From Deltaproteobacteria bacterium (GTDB taxonomy: Bacteria > Desulfobacterota_B > Binatia > UBA9968), in NCBI GenBank assembly GCA_005879255.1, contig VBKY01000219.1, positions 1 to 13,214 of the forward strand: a stretch of 13,214 bases of DNA, read 5' to 3'. A model generated the notes under the pieces. It had not been told where the DNA came from. It made no database searches and saw only the letters and a list, made by a program, of their open reading frames with translations. Both the position numbers and the translations under genes were made by a program. This document shows, piece after piece, positions 13,051-13,214 of this stretch (the stretch's first letter is position 1; each line of letters opens with the position of its first letter).

Positions 13051-13214
13051 GTAGGGTCGAGGACTGGCGCGGTATCTCGTAGGTGAAGCCTATCTGTTAC
13101 CGTCTGACGGTGCCTCACTAGCTCCACCGTAAACCCGTCTCCAGCCCCCGCCGCTTCAAACCGGACGTGACCCTTTCGGTCATCCGGCTTTCCTGAGTCT
13201 GTTCGTCATAGGGC
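13051..13214 (-). mobile_element. 3' end of a group II intron, truncated by the window edge
   Basis: Read on the minus strand, the sequence ends with a group II intron domain V (13191-13158) followed by domain VI. In domain VI, 13152-13141 pairs with 13067-13055 in a 12-bp helix with a single bulged A at 13057. If the intron ends at ...CCCTAC (13051), that A is 7 positions from the 3' splice site, as expected for the branch point. The intron therefore runs off the right edge; its 5' part and any reverse transcriptase gene lie outside. The 3' exon starts near 13050, beside the GGGGTCAGG repeats downstream of the MFS gene. Confidence 0.75.
13158..13191 (-). ncRNA. Group II intron domain V
   Basis: The minus strand gives AAGCCGGA pairing with TCCGGTTT, including the catalytic AGC triad with its G-U wobble. 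A two-base CG bulge comes next, then the upper stem TGACC/GGTCA capped by GAAA plus one extra G. This is the hallmark domain V hairpin. The 5' side of the upper stem is one base shorter than in the usual 34-base domain V, so the loop would be GAAAG. That may be a natural variant or a one-base deletion in a decaying copy. Confidence 0.75.

Overview
The window looks like chromosomal DNA from an uncultured, fairly GC-rich Gram-negative-type bacterium. Signal peptides, a Tat lipoprotein, Bug-type and NMT1-type periplasmic binding proteins, GTG starts and dispersed GTCATTCC-type intergenic repeats all fit soil or subsurface lineages of the old 'Deltaproteobacteria', Binatota, Tectomicrobia or Rokubacteria kind. 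No taxonomic marker gene is present, so this placement is only an inference.

Left part (1-1597): a gene-free edge holds a perfect inverted repeat (40-78) and a long imperfect foldback (170-260). Next is a minus-strand orphan NMT1/SsuA-like substrate-binding protein (268-1272). A divergent intergenic region follows, with a 73-base foldback repeat (1303-1375) and a possible promoter for the plus-strand cluster.

Core (1598-8730): six co-directional genes with short gaps. They encode a Tat-exported lipoprotein amidohydrolase of the Atz/Trz type, a Rieske non-haem iron oxygenase, a GMC flavin oxidoreductase, and a complete tripartite tricarboxylate transporter in the order TctB, TctA, TctC. The simplest reading is a catabolic unit. 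An organic acid or its amide/amine precursor may be hydrolysed outside the cytoplasm, captured by TctC and imported by TctAB. The Rieske enzyme would then oxidise it (O- or N-dealkylation, or ring oxidation) and the FAD enzyme would oxidise an alcohol. The substrate cannot be read from the sequence, and no reductase for the Rieske enzyme is present.

Right part (8731-13214): two dispersed repeats, then a visibly more AT-rich minus-strand TPR-repeat protein (8930-10279) with two matching dyads upstream. Next come a palindromic repeat, a second minus-strand orphan NMT1-like binding protein (10594-11604) with a good sigma70-type promoter, and a divergent MFS_3 exporter (11742-12959). The right edge holds short GGGGTCAGG direct repeats and, on the minus strand, the 3' end of a group II intron. 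Domain V and a domain VI helix with a bulged branch-point A can be drawn; the rest of the intron lies beyond the window.
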